Below the pieces are notes generated by a model, which saw only the letters and a program-made list of their open reading frames with translations, searched no databases and was not told the DNA's origin. From CAYMND01 sp964465065 (GTDB lineage Bacteria > Acidobacteriota > Aminicenantia > UBA2199): a stretch of DNA of 16,631 bases. The DNA is taken from positions 1-16,631 of the forward strand of contig CAYXHZ010000068.1 of the NCBI GenBank assembly GCA_964465065.1. Direction: 5' to 3'. Below, piece after piece: positions 15,559 through 16,631 of the stretch (positions are counted from its first letter, which is position 1; every line of letters starts with the position of its first letter). The translations under genes and the position numbers were made by a program.

Positions 15559-15611
15559 GTTTGCCTCCTGTTCACCGTTATTTTTCAGGGGCAAATGAAC
15601 CTGTAACCTAT

Positions 15612-15617
15612 ATCATA
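15612..15617 (-). promoter_or_regulatory. Probable -10 element for the zinc-ribbon gene
   Basis: The - strand reads TATGAT (5 of 6 matches to TATAAT), 54 bases before ATG 15558, giving a leader of roughly 47 bases that contains the AGGAGG. The -35 region has no good consensus hexamer and falls within the direct repeats at 15623-15655. Confidence 0.4.
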
Positions 15618-15622
15618 TAACC

Positions 15623-15655
15623 AACTGAAAGTCATCTCTTTAACTGAAATTCATC
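15623..15655. repeat. Two 14-base direct repeats (one mismatch) upstream of the zinc-ribbon gene
   Basis: AACTGAAAGTCATC (15623-15636) and AACTGAAATTCATC (15642-15655) differ at one base and start 19 bases apart. They sit just upstream of the probable - strand -10, covering the -35 region. Tandem sites of this kind often bind a regulator; that role is inference. Confidence 0.5.
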
Positions 15656-15823
15656 GAAACCGATCGCGACCGGCCTGCAGGTTTTTCCCAATCCCGTTTT
15701 TAGGCTCTTCGTGACGTTGTGGCGCACCGTCCCCGACGAGTCCGGAAGTAAAAAAAGCCAGAAAAATTGGTGAAAAGAGTCGCAAGACATCGGGCCTTGT
15801 ATTTCATTTCGGGACAGTTCCTG

Positions 15824-15832
15824 TGCTAAAAT
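15824..15832 (+). promoter_or_regulatory. Extended -10 promoter for the outer-membrane protein gene
   Basis: TGCTAAAAT fits the extended -10 pattern (TGn followed by a 5-of-6 match to TATAAT). It lies about 37 bases before ATG 15870, leaving room for a leader containing AGGAGG at 15860-15865. The -35 region is weak, as is common with extended -10 promoters. Confidence 0.5.
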
Positions 15833-15869
15833 CGGGAAAATTTGTTGCATATCAGTGGCAGGAGGCAAG

Positions 15870-16532
15870 ATGAAGCATACAATGACTTTTTTGATACTGG
15901 CCGTCCTGGGGATCATCCCGCTGTCCGCCGAACGGAATCGTCCGGGCTGGGACTACAATTTCCAGTCGAAAAACCGGATTTACGTCCATATGGGCGCCAA
16001 CGCCCTGCATTTTACCGATTTCGGTCTGGGTGGCGGTACCAACGGTACAAATACCCGGCTGGCTCCCATCGTCGGCGCCGGCTTCAGCCTGATCAATTTC
16101 GGGTACGGGCGAGGCTTTCTCAACCTCGAGGCCGATTATACCCGCAGCTCCTTCGATTTCGATATGGGCCATGAACGAAACGCTTCGGCCCTGACTTTCA
16201 TGGCCCAGGGTGAAATGAGGTTCGGACGCAGCCCGTTCAGCGTCTACCTGGGAGTGGGTGTCGGCGTCCTCAGTCTGGATCGGATTCGTTATTCTCATCG
16301 GGGATACGACTATGAATTGTACCCGGAAACCGATGCCAGCCTGGCCATGGACCTGGGCTGGAAATATTCCCTGTTGCCCCATCTCATGCTGCGCATGTCC
16401 GCCCGCTTCCACCTCTTTGTCTACGACAGCGGCTACGAGTATTGGGACGACGATCTCGAAGACTGGCTGGATGACATGAACTCCGAATTGATGGCCACTT
16501 CTGTAGCCCTGGGGCTGGAGTATCATTTCTGA
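15870..16532 (+). CDS. Small outer-membrane beta-barrel-like protein
   Basis: The 220-residue protein begins with a signal peptide (MKHTMTFLILAVLGIIPLSA, likely cleaved after residue 20). It continues with alternating hydrophobic and polar residues, Gly- and aromatic-rich strands, and ends in ALGLEYHF, with a terminal Phe typical of BAM substrates. About eight strands are suggested by eye (for example 36-46, 66-76, 82-91, 107-118, 123-135, 156-166, 172-186 and 207-220), similar in size to OmpA/OmpW-like barrels. An acidic loop, DDDLEDWLDDM (193-203), precedes the last strand. ATG 15870 is chosen over the in-frame GTG 15855 because AGGAGG sits 4 bases before it and the signal peptide then starts cleanly. 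A single-gene unit is likely, since the preceding gene is divergent. Function is unknown beyond location. Confidence 0.78.
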   Translation: MKHTMTFLILAVLGIIPLSAERNRPGWDYNFQSKNRIYVHMGANALHFTDFGLGGGTNGTNTRLAPIVGAGFSLINFGYGRGFLNLEADYTRSSFDFDMGHERNASALTFMAQGEMRFGRSPFSVYLGVGVGVLSLDRIRYSHRGYDYELYPETDASLAMDLGWKYSLLPHLMLRMSARFHLFVYDSGYEYWDDDLEDWLDDMNSELMATSVALGLEYHF

Positions 16533-16631
16533 TTGCAGTGCGTGTGCGGCGGTGGTTTTCACTGCCGTTGTCTGGGGCATGACCTGTAAATCGACAGGTA
16601 CTGGTTTCCGGGCATCAACTCCGGTCGGGTC

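Larger units (their letters stand above)
15559..15869. other. Divergent intergenic regulatory region
   Basis: This 311-base stretch separates the zinc-ribbon gene (- strand) from the outer-membrane protein gene (+ strand). It holds the Shine-Dalgarno and -10 of the former, a 14-base direct repeat, an imperfect palindrome around TCGCGA (15660-15673), a CCTGCAGG palindrome (15674-15681), and an extended -10 for the latter. I see no supported coding sequence; the short - strand frame at 15632-15916 overlaps the next gene's start and has no matching ribosome site. Confidence 0.55.

Noticed and set aside
13936..15594. A 552-codon - strand open frame spanning the zinc-ribbon gene and the whole transporter
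   Set aside because: Only its first roughly 77 residues after ATG 15558 look like protein. The rest is Gln/Gly/Asp-rich antisense of the transporter and arises because the zinc-ribbon frame is lost.
15632..15916. A 94-codon - strand frame in the divergent intergenic region
   Set aside because: It overlaps the start of the outer-membrane protein gene and its promoter, has no Shine-Dalgarno and shows no family likeness.
16582..16599. Inverted repeat ACCTGT-6-ACAGGT downstream of the last gene as a terminator
   Set aside because: The stem is only 6 bp and no T-run follows, so it is not convincing as an intrinsic terminator.
1..16631. CRISPR arrays, tRNA or rRNA genes, insertion sequences, phage or toxin-antitoxin modules
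   Set aside because: I saw no regularly spaced repeats, tRNA-like cloverleaf, rRNA sequence, transposase or small toxin/antitoxin pair on reading the sequence; a covariance-model scan was not possible here.

Overview
The window is a piece of a GC-rich (about 60% by eye) diderm bacterial chromosome. The diderm call rests on a TonB-dependent receptor with a plug and a beta-barrel ending in Phe, a second small outer-membrane barrel-like protein with a signal peptide, and an S46 secreted peptidase. The S46 peptidase, the receptor with an N-terminal carboxypeptidase-regulatory-like domain, and a membrane-anchored AraC regulator are a combination I associate with Acidobacteriota, the Bacteroidota/FCB group and related lineages. 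I cannot assign a phylum from sequence alone. A run of 100 Ns shows this is a scaffold, possibly a draft or metagenome assembly.

Region 1 (1-6154, + strand) is a tightly packed glycan-modification operon that enters from outside the window. In order it holds the tail of an unidentified gene, an FkbM-family methyltransferase, a sulfotransferase, a GT10(fucosyltransferase-like)-GT2 fusion glycosyltransferase, a second GT2 glycosyltransferase, a CDP-paratose 2-epimerase-like NAD-dependent sugar epimerase, and a two-domain GNAT acyltransferase. Five of the six junctions are 4-base start/stop overlaps and the sixth is a 1-base gap, so the genes are almost certainly co-transcribed and translationally coupled. 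Together they look like a module that builds and decorates (methyl, sulfate, perhaps acyl) a surface glycan or glycoprotein glycan. The structure of that glycan is not determinable here.

Region 2 (6159-10819, - strand) holds rsgA (ribosome-assembly GTPase), then an AraC-type regulator with an N-terminal multi-pass membrane domain (overlapping rsgA by 4 bases), then a TonB-dependent receptor about 100 bases further on. The receptor converges tail to tail with the glycan operon, with only 4 bases between the stop codons. The short space before the receptor contains a perfect 14-bp palindrome.

Region 3 (10820-11605) is an AT-richer intergenic stretch with the 100-N scaffold gap, flanked on both sides by the same 17 bases (probably overlapping contig ends). 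A small conserved-type hypothetical gene with a near-perfect Shine-Dalgarno follows it.

Region 4 (11606-15174) holds a secreted S46 dipeptidyl-peptidase on the - strand and, divergently, a membrane transporter related to the ATP/ADP (NTT/Tlc) carriers. The transporter has a probable leaderless promoter.

Region 5 (15195-16631) holds a small zinc-ribbon protein gene on the - strand that appears frameshifted, a divergent regulatory region with a direct repeat and an extended -10 promoter, and a small outer-membrane barrel-like protein. I saw no tRNA, rRNA, CRISPR array, insertion sequence or phage gene.
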